Shown one piece after another: positions 9,084 through 17,593 of a stretch of 64,000 nucleotides of DNA. A program made the position numbers and the translations under genes. Position 1 is the first letter of the stretch, and every line of letters starts with the position of its first letter. The stretch is from Anaerolineae bacterium (GTDB lineage: Bacteria; Chloroflexota; Anaerolineae; Caldilineales; Caldilineaceae): positions 1 through 64,000 of the forward strand of contig JAUIHI010000010.1 of the NCBI GenBank assembly GCA_030432295.1. Direction: 5' to 3'. The notes beneath the pieces were generated by a model. It saw only the letters and a program-made list of their open reading frames with translations. It did not search any database and was not told the DNA's origin.

Positions 9084-10082
9084 ATGCAGAAGCGTCTTAC
9101 TCTCTGGGCAGCTTTAATGATCATTGCTGCCCTTGTGTTGGCTGGGTGTGCCCCGCGCACCGGAGCCGGTTCGTCGGCCGCGATGGCAATGGACGACGAA
9201 TTGGTGATTGATTTGCCTGCCATCGTTATCGATTTTGACAATGACGGCCATGCATCCATTGGTGGCATTCCTGCCGCCGAGATGGGCGCTATGGCTGGTG
9301 CCGATCTCTCGACTCTGGCCCTGTCACCCGATTGGGTCAGCTACTTCAGCATGACCAACATCCAGCACCTGCAAATTGACAATACTGCCGGTGGTCTGAT
9401 GGTGCTGGTCAATGGCGAGCCGGTTCCCTCTTTGGAATGGGATTCTGAGTCCCTGTCCGCCACCGCCGGTGCATTGGAATCCCTGGGCATTGCGGTGCCT
9501 GTGCTGGACAAAGCCCTGCCTCTGGTCCAGCAATTGGGCATTGGCGTTATCATGCGTTTCCCCGTGGCTGCGGGCAACGATCTGATTCCCTACGCTGTCG
9601 AGGGTGATGGTTCTGCGGCTGAGATGGCCCAGGCTGCCCAGGCTGAGTTCTTGGCCGCGGTCGGCGCTCCCCCCAAGATCAATCTGCCCATCGTCTATCA
9701 GGCTGATGGCAGCTACTCTGTGGGCGACCTGAGCGATGCCGACTGGACTGCCCTGACCGGCGTGCCTTGGAATGCCCTGCGTCTCGACCCCACCGCCATC
9801 TCCGGTCTGACCGGTGCTGGCATCACCAGTATGGCGATTGAGACCGATCAGGATGGCATCCACGTCAGCCTCAACGGCAATGCCCTGCCCTCCATCGGTT
9901 GGGGCAATGGCGAAGTTCAGCACGTGCTGGCCCTGGCCGACCAGATGGGTATCTGGGCTGCTTATATGCCTGGTGTTGACATGACTGATATGATGTCCAC
10001 GCTGGAATCTCTGCTGCCTGTGGTGCAGACAACCAACGCCAACATCTCTGTCTATCTGCCCGGCTCCGGCATGGGCAACTAA
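9084..10082 (+). CDS. secreted lipoprotein with duplicated domain, unknown function
   Basis: 332 residues with a classical lipoprotein signal: MQKRLTLWAALMI, a hydrophobic core and the lipobox LAGC (Cys at about residue 22). The mature part contains two related halves: one with LQIDN...LMVLVNGEPVPSLEW (about residues 95-120) and one with MAIETDQDGIHVSLNGNALPSIGW (about residues 250-273). Each is followed by a helical stretch ending near LPLVQ or LPVVQ. No catalytic motif is visible. A strong ribosome site (CAGGAGG), a consensus promoter and an isolated terminator suggest a highly expressed monocistronic gene. The function is unknown; a cell-surface binding role is only a guess. Confidence 0.85.
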   Translation: MQKRLTLWAALMIIAALVLAGCAPRTGAGSSAAMAMDDELVIDLPAIVIDFDNDGHASIGGIPAAEMGAMAGADLSTLALSPDWVSYFSMTNIQHLQIDNTAGGLMVLVNGEPVPSLEWDSESLSATAGALESLGIAVPVLDKALPLVQQLGIGVIMRFPVAAGNDLIPYAVEGDGSAAEMAQAAQAEFLAAVGAPPKINLPIVYQADGSYSVGDLSDADWTALTGVPWNALRLDPTAISGLTGAGITSMAIETDQDGIHVSLNGNALPSIGWGNGEVQHVLALADQMGIWAAYMPGVDMTDMMSTLESLLPVVQTTNANISVYLPGSGMGN

Positions 10083-10106
10083 TTGTCCGGTTCTAACTCT
10101 TGAATC

Positions 10107-10145
10107 AAAAACGGCAGGGGTGGGAAACCACTCCTGCCGTTTTTG
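10107..10145 (+). terminator. intrinsic terminator
   Basis: A GC-rich 17-base stem with one G-T mismatch, a GAAA loop, and flanking A and T runs (aaaaacggcagg ... cctgccgttttt). It closes the lipoprotein transcript and could also work on the other strand. Confidence 0.85.
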
Positions 10146-10163
10146 TGATCAACGGTGATATTT

Positions 10164-10643
10164 ATGGCCTTTACCAACAATGTGACACGTATGTTGGACG
10201 GCAAACGCATTGCTTATACCGTCCACACCTATGACTACAGCGAAGAGCTACATTCGGCCACCGCAGTCGCCGAGGCGATTGGCTTTCCCGAGGAACAGGT
10301 CTTCAAAACCCTTGTAGCACTGGACACTGCCCCAGGCAAAAAGCCCAATCTGGTGGTGATTCCTGGCAATGAAACTCTGGACTTGAAGATTCTGGCAAAA
10401 GCAATGGGAGCCAAGAAAGTGCAGATGGCGGCCAGGGCCGAAGCCGAAAAGCTCACCGGGCTTCTGGCTGGCGGGATCAGCCCGTTGGCGCTGATCAACC
10501 GGGGCTTTGCCATCTATCTGGACAGCCGAGCCAAAAACTTCCCTCGCATTTATATCAGCGCAGGGGAGCGGGGCGCGCAGATTGGCATCGGCGTGGACGA
10601 TCTGGTCAAACTGACGCGGGCGCGCTTTGTGGACCTGGCCTGA
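10164..10643 (+). CDS. ybaK: Cys-tRNA(Pro)/Cys-tRNA(Cys) deacylase YbaK
   Basis: 159 residues matching the YbaK/EbsC editing family, which hydrolyses Cys-tRNA(Pro) mischarged by prolyl-tRNA synthetase. Visible family features are HSATAVAEAIG near the N-terminus, the QVFKTLVA strand with the catalytic lysine, GAKKVQMA, the GGISPLAL loop and the C-terminal LDSRA...ISAGERGAQIGI. An in-frame GTG at 10155 would add three residues; neither start has a good Shine-Dalgarno site, and ATG is preferred. It begins only 18 bases after a terminator, so its promoter is unclear. Confidence 0.92.
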   Translation: MAFTNNVTRMLDGKRIAYTVHTYDYSEELHSATAVAEAIGFPEEQVFKTLVALDTAPGKKPNLVVIPGNETLDLKILAKAMGAKKVQMAARAEAEKLTGLLAGGISPLALINRGFAIYLDSRAKNFPRIYISAGERGAQIGIGVDDLVKLTRARFVDLA

Positions 10644-10648
10644 AAGAA

Positions 10649-10730
10649 CGGGACGCAGATTTCGCAGAAACAACTGATTTGCGCGGATTTATCAGCGGCA
10701 ATCATCTTTTTCAGAGAAATCTGCGTCCCG
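10649..10730. repeat. inverted repeat between convergent genes
   Basis: The outer arms cgggacgcagattt (10649-10662) and aaatctgcgtcccg (10717-10730) are perfect inverted copies. The interior carries further words of the same family (gcggattta, gcagaaaca). It lies exactly between the convergent ybaK and SIS genes. Confidence 0.75.
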
Positions 10731-10739
10731 CTTTTCTTC

Positions 10740-11786
10740 TCAGCGGGTCTCAGTCACTTTGCGCAGCCCCCGGGGATGGTCCGGGTCAAAGTTTTTCGCA
10801 TAGGCAAGATGCATGGCGAAAAGCTGGCCGGGGATGACAGCGACTATCGGCGAGAGCCATTCGGGCAGGGTGGGCAAAGGCAGTTGCCTGTGGCCGTAGG
10901 CGAGGATAGCCGGGTCGTTGCTGATGCTGAGGATTTCGGCTTCCCGTTCCTGCAATTGGCCCACAAAACGCGCCATCTCCTGGCTCAGCGCACCGGCAGG
11001 GGCCACGACGATAGCGGGGAAGCCCTGCTGGATCAACGCCAGAGGGCCGTGGAGGAAGTCGGCGCTGCTGTAGGGTTCGGCGATGGTGTATGTCAGTTCC
11101 TTCAGTTTCAGCGCAACTTCAAAGGCCGACGCATAGTTGTAGCCCCGACCAATCACCACACAATCGTCCATATAGCGGTAGCGCTCCGCGATTGGGGCCG
11201 CACCGCTGTTGAGGGAGAGCGTTTCCTGCACGCGCGTGGGTACTTCGTGTAGCGAGGTTAGGCGTTCATCGTCATTAGCCAACAGTGCGGAGAGCAGGGC
11301 CACGGCCAGTAGTTCGCCGGTATAGGTTTTGGTGGCGGCGATGGAACGCTCTTCCCCGGCGCAGAGATCGATGATGTGATCGGCCACCTGGGCCAGGTCA
11401 GAGTCGGGGACATTTGTCAGGGCCGCGGTCAATTGTCCCTGGCCCTGGGCCTCGGCCAGCACACTGACAATGTCCGGGCTTTTCCCGCTCTGGCTGATGC
11501 CCAGGACGAGTGTATTGGGTGCAAAGCGGGGCGGGCGCTGGTAGATGGAAAAGAGGCTGGGGGTGGTGAGCGCGACGGGCAGGCTGTTGACCGCGCCCAG
11601 CAGATATTGGGCATAGCGGCCCGCGTTGTCGCTGCTGCCTCGGGCGGCGATTACCACATTGGTGATGCCCCGGCTGCGGATGGCCCCGGCCAGCCTTTGG
11701 ATAGCTCCGGTTTCCTGTTCGATCAGCCGGGCCAGAGAGTCGGGTTGCTGGTGGATTTCCTGGTAGAGGGTTGTCTGTTCGAGCAT
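10740..11786 (-). CDS. SIS-domain sugar-phosphate isomerase/deaminase (GlmS-like, AgaS-like)
   Basis: 348 residues with two SIS folds and no glutaminase domain, the layout of NagB-II/AgaS-type aminosugar deaminases and of stand-alone GlmS isomerase halves. Motifs: [19 protein letters not shown] (first SIS, residues about 44-62), [17 protein letters not shown] (phosphate-binding Ser-rich loop, about 92-108), [14 protein letters not shown], and in the second [21 protein letters not shown]. The expected reaction is interconversion or deamination of an aminosugar phosphate. An AAAGGA site lies upstream of the ATG. Confidence 0.82.
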   Translation of the reverse strand: MLEQTTLYQEIHQQPDSLARLIEQETGAIQRLAGAIRSRGITNVVIAARGSSDNAGRYAQYLLGAVNSLPVALTTPSLFSIYQRPPRFAPNTLVLGISQSGKSPDIVSVLAEAQGQGQLTAALTNVPDSDLAQVADHIIDLCAGEERSIAATKTYTGELLAVALLSALLANDDERLTSLHEVPTRVQETLSLNSGAAPIAERYRYMDDCVVIGRGYNYASAFEVALKLKELTYTIAEPYSSADFLHGPLALIQQGFPAIVVAPAGALSQEMARFVGQLQEREAEILSISNDPAILAYGHRQLPLPTLPEWLSPIVAVIPGQLFAMHLAYAKNFDPDHPRGLRKVTETR

Positions 11787-11842
11787 AGAATGGGCTGTCC
11801 TTTGCTGGGCCTCGGTTTGGTCATCGACAGAGATCGCAACTT

Positions 11843-12232
11843 TTATCTTAGCTTTGCTTCGGTCCGTTGCACAAAACGCGCTGTGTCTACAATCACCCGT
11901 GTGTGGCTTCCTTCACCGATCTTTTCTGTTTCGTCATAGGCTTCCACTGCGAAGGTCAGCCGTCGCCCGTCCACTTGGGCGAGGGTGGCGGTGGCACGTA
12001 CCGACATCCCCACCGGCGTTGCGGCCAGATGGCGTACGTCCAGGTGGGTTCCTACAGAAGTGGAGCCGGGGGGCAGATGCTCGGCCACCGCGTGGACCGC
12101 GGCCAGTTCCAGCAGGGCGATCAGCGCGGGCGTGCCGTAGACAGGGACGAGTCCGCTGCCCAGGGACGCAGCGGTGTTGGTGTGGTCTACTGTGGTGGTT
12201 GCTTCGCCTGTAAGGCCGGGTCTGGGTGTCAT
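11843..12232 (-). CDS. hotdog-fold thioesterase, FlK-like
   Basis: 129 residues typical of the fluoroacetyl-CoA-thioesterase-like hotdog family. It has [17 protein letters not shown] (helix with the Thr and Glu positions used in FlK), [16 protein letters not shown] (catalytic His region) and a final strand [12 protein letters not shown]. Family members hydrolyse small acyl-CoAs. The neighbouring genes do not reveal the substrate. It is transcribed away from the DUF1294 gene across a 97-base gap and towards the SIS gene. Confidence 0.82.
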   Translation of the reverse strand: MTPRPGLTGEATTTVDHTNTAASLGSGLVPVYGTPALIALLELAAVHAVAEHLPPGSTSVGTHLDVRHLAATPVGMSVRATATLAQVDGRRLTFAVEAYDETEKIGEGSHTRVIVDTARFVQRTEAKLR

Positions 12233-12272
12233 CGGTGCGCCTGTCAGTGGTGTGGATGTCGATTCATTTCTC

Positions 12273-12281
12273 TGCTATCAT
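12273..12281 (+). promoter_or_regulatory. extended -10 element
   Basis: TGCTATCAT (TG at 12273-12274, TATCAT at 12276-12281) lies 48 bases upstream of the DUF1294 start. No clear -35 box is seen. The same word occurs in the riboswitch promoter at 14853-14861. Confidence 0.4.
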
Positions 12282-12329
12282 ACGGCAAAGCCAGCGGGCA
12301 GACAAACCCCTGAAACTTTGGAGCGTCCA

Positions 12330-12677
12330 ATGCACAAACTCTCGGTTGCACTCCCACCCTTTCTCATCGCTCTGGCAATTGGGGGGCTTCTTTTCTTTGT
12401 CGCAGATCCTCTATTGGGCGGCGATCTTAATCAACTGGCCCGCTGGCTTGTGGCTGCCGGGGTGGTTACGTTTTTCTGTTACGGCATCGACAAAGCCCGC
12501 AGCAAAGGCAAGGGGCAGCGCATCCCCGAATGGACCCTGCACGGACTGGCCCTGGCCGGTGGGGTTTTCGGTGGCTGGCTGGGGATGTTTCTCTTTCGAC
12601 ACAAGACCCAGAAACCAATCTTTCGCCTGATTCTGCTGGTTGCAACAGTTCTCTGGGCCTGGCTGCTCTGGCGATGA
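12330..12677 (+). CDS. DUF1294 small membrane protein
   Basis: 115 residues with four hydrophobic segments and the DUF1294 core: YGIDKARSKGKGQRIPEWTL, then a Gly-rich helix (LALAGGVFGGWLGMFLFRHKTQK). The family is a small integral membrane protein of unknown function, often fused to a cold-shock domain, which is absent here. An earlier in-frame ATG at 12174 would run back through the divergent thioesterase, so the ATG at 12330, preceded by GGAG, is used. Confidence 0.85.
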   Translation: MHKLSVALPPFLIALAIGGLLFFVADPLLGGDLNQLARWLVAAGVVTFFCYGIDKARSKGKGQRIPEWTLHGLALAGGVFGGWLGMFLFRHKTQKPIFRLILLVATVLWAWLLWR

Positions 12678-12840
12678 AGAAGGGTTTTGTACTGCTTTTG
12701 GTTTCTGCCCATCTGGTGTATCTTTACCAGTGAAGGGGCATCGGCTGCTGCACCCCGCATTCTCGAAAATTTCCAAAACCGTCATTACCTCTTCCATTCT
12801 GCATTCCGAATTCCCCATTCCAACTTCAAAGGAGATTCCC

Positions 12841-13968
12841 ATGTCCAACAGCTATCGCATCGGCGTCATCGGTTTCGCCCACATGCACATCAACAGCCTG
12901 CTGGCCCAGTTTGCCGCCCACCCTCAGAGCGTTCTTGTGGCCGGGGCCGATACAGTGCCCGCCCGTCCTGATTTGGGCGATGCTCGCTCCACCCGCAAGT
13001 GGAACGCGGCTAACGCGGTCGAGAAGATCGGTCTGCCCAAACTCTACGACGACTATCAGGAGATGCTGGCCCAGGAGAAGTTCGACATTATCATCTGCTG
13101 CGCCGAAAACAACCAGCACGGCGCGGTGGCCGAAGCCTGTGCAGCCGCGGGCGTGCATATGGTGGTAGAGAAGCCGATGGCCGCCTCTTTGCACGAGGGA
13201 TTGGCTATGGCCCGCGCAGCCAGGGCCGCGGGCACACTGATGATCGTCAACTGGCCTACCACCTGGTCCGCGGCGGATCGGCGGGCCAAAGAACTCATCG
13301 ACGCCGGTGAGATTGGCCGGGTCTTGCAGGTCAAATGGCGGGGCGGCCACACCGGACCTCTGGGGCCAGGCGTGCGCCATCCGGGCGTGGTCAACGAATC
13401 CGAACCCCTGAGCGGGACCGTGCGCGGCACCACTTGGTGGCATCAGGCCGGCGCGGGTGGCGGCGCAATGCTCGACTATTGCTGCTACGGCTCCAAAATT
13501 TCCCGCTGGCTGGTGGGCGAACAGGCCACCGGTGTGATGGGGATGCGGGCCAATCTGGACAGCCCCTGGGGTGATGCCGAGGACAACGCGGCGATGCTCG
13601 TCCGCTTCCCCCAGGCCTATACCATCTGCGAAGGCTCGTGGACAACCCTGGATCACGGCGTCACCCCCGGCCCGATTGTCTATGGCACAACGGGCACAAT
13701 CGTTGTGGACCGCAAGGGCAACGTGCCTAACGTCCGCCTGGAGCGGGGCGCAGGCCAGACGACGATCTATGAAGGTGACGCGCTGCCCGCGGGCCGTTCC
13801 AACATCGCAGAGGAGATGATCCATCATCTGGACACGGGCGATGCCCTGCACCCGACACTGGACCTGGACTTCAATCTGGAAGTGATGGCGATTTTGGATG
13901 CCGGGCTGCGCTCCGCGGCCAGCGGCCAGATGGAGCGGGTGGACAACGGCGTGTGGCGCTTGGGATAG
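12841..13968 (+). CDS. Gfo/Idh/MocA-family oxidoreductase
   Basis: 375 residues with an N-terminal Rossmann fold (YRIGVIGFAHMHINSLLAQF) and the family's EKPMA-type lysine motif (VVEKPMAASLHEGLAMA, about residues 112-128), where the lysine contributes to catalysis. The C-terminal domain is beta-rich. These enzymes oxidise sugars, inositols or biliverdin-like substrates with NAD(P). A strong AAAGGAGA site precedes the ATG at 12841. The 160-base leader contains short-period text (cattctgcattccgaattcc) like other gaps here. Confidence 0.88.
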   Translation: MSNSYRIGVIGFAHMHINSLLAQFAAHPQSVLVAGADTVPARPDLGDARSTRKWNAANAVEKIGLPKLYDDYQEMLAQEKFDIIICCAENNQHGAVAEACAAAGVHMVVEKPMAASLHEGLAMARAARAAGTLMIVNWPTTWSAADRRAKELIDAGEIGRVLQVKWRGGHTGPLGPGVRHPGVVNESEPLSGTVRGTTWWHQAGAGGGAMLDYCCYGSKISRWLVGEQATGVMGMRANLDSPWGDAEDNAAMLVRFPQAYTICEGSWTTLDHGVTPGPIVYGTTGTIVVDRKGNVPNVRLERGAGQTTIYEGDALPAGRSNIAEEMIHHLDTGDALHPTLDLDFNLEVMAILDAGLRSAASGQMERVDNGVWRLG

Positions 13969-14048
13969 AGCGGTTGGGATAAATGCGACAGATTCGGCGA
14001 CTTGCAAAGCGCAGACGGCAGGTGCAGGTAGGGGGCAATGGCAAATCT

Positions 14049-14660
14049 ATGAACACACCTCCTTTCGACTACACCCGCTTCTACGATGCGATCGCACCGG
14101 CCTATGGACTCGGCCAAATGCTCCTGCCCGTCTGGCGAGGCTATACGGAGAGTGTCCTGCCCTGGCTCCCCACCCAGGGCAGGACACTGGAAATCGGGCC
14201 GGGACCGGGCGTTCTGCTGACGAAATTGGCTCGACGCAGCCAACTGGCCGTCGGGCTGGACCTGTCGGCGGGGATGCTGCGGGAGTGCAGGTAGCGCCTG
14301 TTCAGGGCCGGATTGCCCGTCCCTCTGGTCAATGCCCGCGCGGCTCAGTTGCCTCTGGCATCGGCCACTTTCGATGGCGTTGTCATGACTTTTGCATTCA
14401 GCGCTTTCCCGGACGGGGCCGGCGTAATGGCGGAGGTTGCCCGGGTCCTGCGGCCCGGCGGTGTAGTGGCGCTGGTCGATGCCTGTCTGCCCTCGGATGG
14501 AAACTGGGCCGGAGTCCAGTTGGCCCGGTTGTGGGAGAATTGTGGGGACTTTATGCGTGACGAGGCCGGGCTGATGCGGGGAGCCAGTCTGGAAATTGTG
14601 GAGCGCAAGGGATTCGGCGCATTCAACAGCATTCGGCTGACGGTCGGGCGTAAATCGTAG
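14049..14660 (+). pseudogene. SAM-dependent methyltransferase broken by in-frame TAG
   Basis: Two open stretches in the same frame (14049-14294 and 14295-14660) together read as one class I methyltransferase of about 200 residues. The first has FYDAIAPAYGLGQMLLP and motif I LEIGPGPGVLLTKLA, ending MLRECR. A TAG stop at 14292-14294 follows, and the reading continues RLFRAGLPVPLVNARAA, SATFDGVVMTFAFSAFPD and EVARVLRPGGVVALVD. No frameshift is needed, only one changed codon. The second half lacks the SAM site, so separate translation would not give an active enzyme. It could be a recent nonsense mutation or a base-call error. Confidence 0.8.
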
Positions 14661-14805
14661 GTTGGGTGAATCCCCACAGCATTGACGGGAGGAGTCTGTT
14701 TTCGGCAGGGATTCACCCAACAGCATTGACGGCTGCAATGTTGGGTTCTTGCCGTATACGTTCGAGGACGTTTCAGTGTCTGCGGCGGCAAGAACCCAAC
14801 CTACA
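14657..14805. repeat. paired GTTGGGT hairpins
   Basis: Two adjacent hairpins: gttgggtgaatccc (14661-14674) with gggattcacccaac (14708-14721), and gttgggttcttgccg (14740-14754) with cggcaagaacccaac (14786-14800). The whole is bracketed by gtaggttgggt and acccaacctac. The words cagcattgacgg occur twice (14677-14688 and 14721-14732). The GTAGGTTGGGT motif is a dispersed intergenic repeat I recognise from many bacteria. Confidence 0.75.
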
Positions 14806-14832
14806 ATCGGTCTCGCGTCTCCTCTTGCTGGT

Positions 14833-14861
14833 TTGACAGAAACCGCGCCGCTTGCTATCAT
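14833..14861 (+). promoter_or_regulatory. sigma70-type promoter of the B12 operon
   Basis: TTGACA (14833-14838), a 17-base spacer ending TTGC, and TATCAT (14856-14861), with an extended -10 TG. It places the transcript start near 14868, about 33 bases before the riboswitch aptamer. Confidence 0.8.
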
Positions 14862-14900
14862 TCATTGTGCAATCTCGCATTGCACTGTACGCGAAGTACA

Positions 14901-15036
14901 CAGTAGAGGTGCCCAAGGCCCGGATGCCTGGGCATAAAGGTGAAGCCGGTGGCCCATCCGCGGATGGGGAGTCCGGCGCTGTCCCGCAACTGTAAGGGGA
15001 GTGATCCTCCCTAAGCCAGGCCGACCGCCTCTGCTG
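14901..15036 (+). promoter_or_regulatory. cobalamin (B12) riboswitch
   Basis: The aptamer is recognised by the conserved core gccggtggcccatccg, ggagtccggcgctgtcccgc, aactgtaa and the B12-box region ctaagccaggccgaccgcct. The closing P1 helix pairs cagtagagg (14901-14909) with cctctgctg (15028-15036), using G-U pairing. It lies between a consensus promoter and an intrinsic terminator, upstream of a BtuFCD-like importer. Binding of adenosylcobalamin would therefore be expected to favour termination and reduce uptake-gene expression. Aptamer identification is strong; the switching mechanism is inferred. Confidence 0.93.
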
Positions 15037-15119
15037 CTTTTTCGACGACACCTCGTGGACTGGGTGGGCGCACAGTAGAAGCCCCTGACCTGCAGGCAGT
15101 GACTCTCTCCTTTGCACAC

Positions 15120-15151
15120 AACGCCCGATCCACCAGGATTCGGGCGTTTTT
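15120..15151 (+). terminator. riboswitch expression-platform terminator
   Basis: aacgcccgat pairs with attcgggcgtt (one-base bulge), followed by a run of Ts. It sits between the B12 aptamer and the ATG at 15211, as expected for transcriptional attenuation. Confidence 0.8.
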
Positions 15152-15210
15152 AATTGGTTTTGAAATGCGAACTGTCGGTTTACATTTCAAAAAAACACAA
15201 AGGAAGAGCA

Positions 15211-16461
15211 ATGAACCAAATGATAGCAATTCGACGAGCGACGCTGCTGCTGCTGGCGCTTCTGCTCACTGCCTGCGCCGCGCCGCCCCCGCCGGTGGCC
15301 CAGCCAGCCGATCTCCCTGCCCCTGCCGAAAGCGCGGCTGCTGTTGCGCCAGATGCCAATCTGACCGACGGCTGCGTGGAAACCTACGACCCGTCCATCG
15401 ACTATTTCCCCCAGAAGACGGATGTGACCCACTCGGACAGCTTCGCTGTGGAATATCACAACAACTACAAAATTGTCACTGTCAGCAATCCCTGGCAGGG
15501 GGCGCAGGAAAGCTTCCAGTACGTCCTCGTCCAGTGTGGCACGCCCGCGCCCGAAGGTGTGGACGGCCCAGTGATCGAAGTGCCTGTCCGCTCCCTTGTG
15601 GCTCTCTCCACCACCTATCTGCCCCATCTGGCCAGCCTGGGACTGACAGACCGGCTGGTCGGTCTGGACAGCCTGCTATGGGCGACGACGCCAGAAGTGG
15701 TGGCCCTCATCGAGGCCGGCGAACTGGTCGAGGTGGGCGGCGGTTCCACTGTAAATTTGGAACAGCTATTGGAGATGGAGCCGGGGCTGGTGATGGCCTA
15801 CGGCATCGGCATTCCTGAATACGACGCCCATCCCCTGCTCATCGAAGCGGGTATTCCCGTGGCCCTGAACGGCGATTTTGTCGAGCAGGACCCACTGGGC
15901 CGCACGGAGTGGATAAAATTTATCGCCTTCTTCTTCAATAAAGACGGGGAGGCCGACCAGATATTCAATAGTTCTGTGGACTCGTACAACGCCACCGCAG
16001 CCCTGGCCGCGGGTGTGACGGCCCGCCCGACTGTCTTTCTGAGCAGCATCTATGACGGCACCTGGTGGATGCCCGGCGGCGATAGCTACACAGCCCGGCT
16101 GCTGGTCGATGCCGGAGCCGACTATCTGTGGGCGGATGCCGCGGCTGTCGGCAGCAGCCCTGTGGACTTCGAGACGGTCTTCGAGACCGCGGGCAACGCT
16201 GATTTTTGGCTCAACCCCGACAACTCCTTCTGGAATGTCCAGGCCGATGTGATGCAGAGCGATGAGCGCTACGGCGAGTTCGCCGCGGTCGCCAACGGCC
16301 ATCTCTACAACAACAACGCTCTGGTCAATGCAAACGGCGGCAACGCCTTCTACGAGTCTGGCGCGGCCCACCCAGAGGTGGTGCTGATGGATTTGGTGAA
16401 GATTCTGCATCCCGAATTGCTGCCGGATCACCAACTCGTCTATTACAAAGTGGTGGAATAG
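15211..16461 (+). CDS. cobalamin ABC transporter substrate-binding lipoprotein (BtuF-like)
   Basis: 416 residues. The N-terminus is a lipoprotein signal (ATLLLLALLLTACAAPPPP). The mature part has the TroA/BtuF-like periplasmic binding fold: VRSLVALSTTYLPHLASLGL, then LLEMEPGLVMAYG, the usual pattern in which a metal-chelate binder recruits corrinoid or siderophore. The preceding B12 riboswitch and the downstream FecCD-type permease, ATPase and adenosyltransferase make cobalamin or cobinamide the likely ligand. The chosen ATG has AAAGGAAG upstream. The Pro/Ala-rich segment after the Cys is a membrane-distancing linker. Confidence 0.88.
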   Translation: MNQMIAIRRATLLLLALLLTACAAPPPPVAQPADLPAPAESAAAVAPDANLTDGCVETYDPSIDYFPQKTDVTHSDSFAVEYHNNYKIVTVSNPWQGAQESFQYVLVQCGTPAPEGVDGPVIEVPVRSLVALSTTYLPHLASLGLTDRLVGLDSLLWATTPEVVALIEAGELVEVGGGSTVNLEQLLEMEPGLVMAYGIGIPEYDAHPLLIEAGIPVALNGDFVEQDPLGRTEWIKFIAFFFNKDGEADQIFNSSVDSYNATAALAAGVTARPTVFLSSIYDGTWWMPGGDSYTARLLVDAGADYLWADAAAVGSSPVDFETVFETAGNADFWLNPDNSFWNVQADVMQSDERYGEFAAVANGHLYNNNALVNANGGNAFYESGAAHPEVVLMDLVKILHPELLPDHQLVYYKVVE

Positions 16462-16470
16462 GAGCAGTTG

Positions 16471-16527
16471 GCAGTTAGCCGTAACCTGTACTCAGTAACT
16501 CACTGCGTGCTGGTTACCGCTAACTGT
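16471..16527. repeat. inverted repeat in the btuF-btuC gap
   Basis: gcagttagccgtaacc (16471-16486) is inverted as ggttaccgctaactgt (16512-16527) with few mismatches. The right arm ends 14 bases before the permease ATG, whose own Shine-Dalgarno site is not evident. A stem here could reduce downstream expression or stabilise the upstream mRNA. Confidence 0.6.
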
Positions 16528-16540
16528 TCACTTTTGCAGA

Positions 16541-17593
16541 ATGAACAGAACCCACAGACAAACACTCCTTCTCACGGCGCTGATGGTCGTTCTTATCGCC
16601 GTCTTTCTGCTCAGCCTCTCTCTGGGATCGGTCTCGATCCCTGTGGAACAGATTGTGACGATTCTCTTTGGCGGCACGCCAGAGAAGACAAGCTGGGCCA
16701 CAATTGTCCTGAAGTTTCGCCTGCCCAAAGCCATCACCGCTGCCCTGGCTGGCGCGGCGCTTTCGGCCAGCGGACTGCAAATGCAGACCCTCTTTCGCAA
16801 TCCCCTGGCCGATCCTTTTGTGCTGGGCATCAGTTCCGGGGCCAGTTTGGGCGTGGCGCTGGTCGTGCTGGTGGCGGGCGTGGCCGGGGGCAGCGCTCTG
16901 CTGGCTGGTGTCAGTCTGGTGGGGGATGTGAGCCTGGCCGTGGCTTCGATTATCGGATCCACGCTGGTGCTCCTGCTGGTGATGGCGGTGGCCCGCCGGG
17001 TCCAGAGCACAATGACACTGCTGATTCTGGGGCTGATGTTCGGCTATGCCACCAGCGCGCTGGTCAGTGTGCTGCTCTATTTCAGCATTGCCGAGCGTAT
17101 CCAAGCCTACATTTCGTGGACCTTTGGCAGCTTTAGCGGGGTGACGTGGAGCCAATTACAGGTCTTTGGGCCGGTGGTGGTGGCAGCGCTGATCTTCTCT
17201 CATCTGCTGGTCAAGCCGCTCAACGCGCTGCTGCTGGGCGAAACCTACGCCCGCTCGATGGGGCTGAACGTGCGTCTGGCCCGTTTGGGCGTCATCGCCA
17301 CCTCTGCATCCCTGGCCGGGGTGGTGACCGCTTTCTGCGGCCCCATCGGCTTTCTGGGCATCGCCGTGCCCCATCTCTGCCGCAGTCTCTTTCACACGTC
17401 GGACCACCGGCTGCTGATGCCTGCGGTGGTGGTGCTGGGGGGAATCCTGGCCGTGGCCGCGGATCTGCTGGCCCAGTTACCCGGCAGCCAGTTGATGCTG
17501 CCCCTGAACGCAGTTACAGCCCTGCTCGGCGCGCCGGTGGTCACGTGGGTGATCCTGCGCCAGCGTAATCTACGGGAGTCTTTTGCTGGATGA
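16541..17593 (+). CDS. FecCD/BtuC-family ABC transporter permease
   Basis: 350 residues, the normal length, with about ten hydrophobic segments. Diagnostic FecCD text is present: LRLP-like KFRLPKAITAALAGAALSAS, GLQMQTLFRNPLADPFVLGI and, near the C-terminus, CGPIGFLGIAVPHLCRSLF (the loop that contacts the ATPase). Together with the flanking genes it forms the membrane channel of a vitamin B12-type importer. The stop overlaps the ATPase start by four bases (ATGA), indicating coupled translation. Confidence 0.92.
   Translation: MNRTHRQTLLLTALMVVLIAVFLLSLSLGSVSIPVEQIVTILFGGTPEKTSWATIVLKFRLPKAITAALAGAALSASGLQMQTLFRNPLADPFVLGISSGASLGVALVVLVAGVAGGSALLAGVSLVGDVSLAVASIIGSTLVLLLVMAVARRVQSTMTLLILGLMFGYATSALVSVLLYFSIAERIQAYISWTFGSFSGVTWSQLQVFGPVVVAALIFSHLLVKPLNALLLGETYARSMGLNVRLARLGVIATSASLAGVVTAFCGPIGFLGIAVPHLCRSLFHTSDHRLLMPAVVVLGGILAVAADLLAQLPGSQLMLPLNAVTALLGAPVVTWVILRQRNLRESFAG

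Noticed and set aside
14292-14294. Pyrrolysine or selenocysteine-type recoding of the TAG in the methyltransferase
   Set aside because: TAG is not a selenocysteine codon, there is no visible recoding element or pyl gene, and the protein is not of the methylamine methyltransferase type; a nonsense change or base-call error is simpler.
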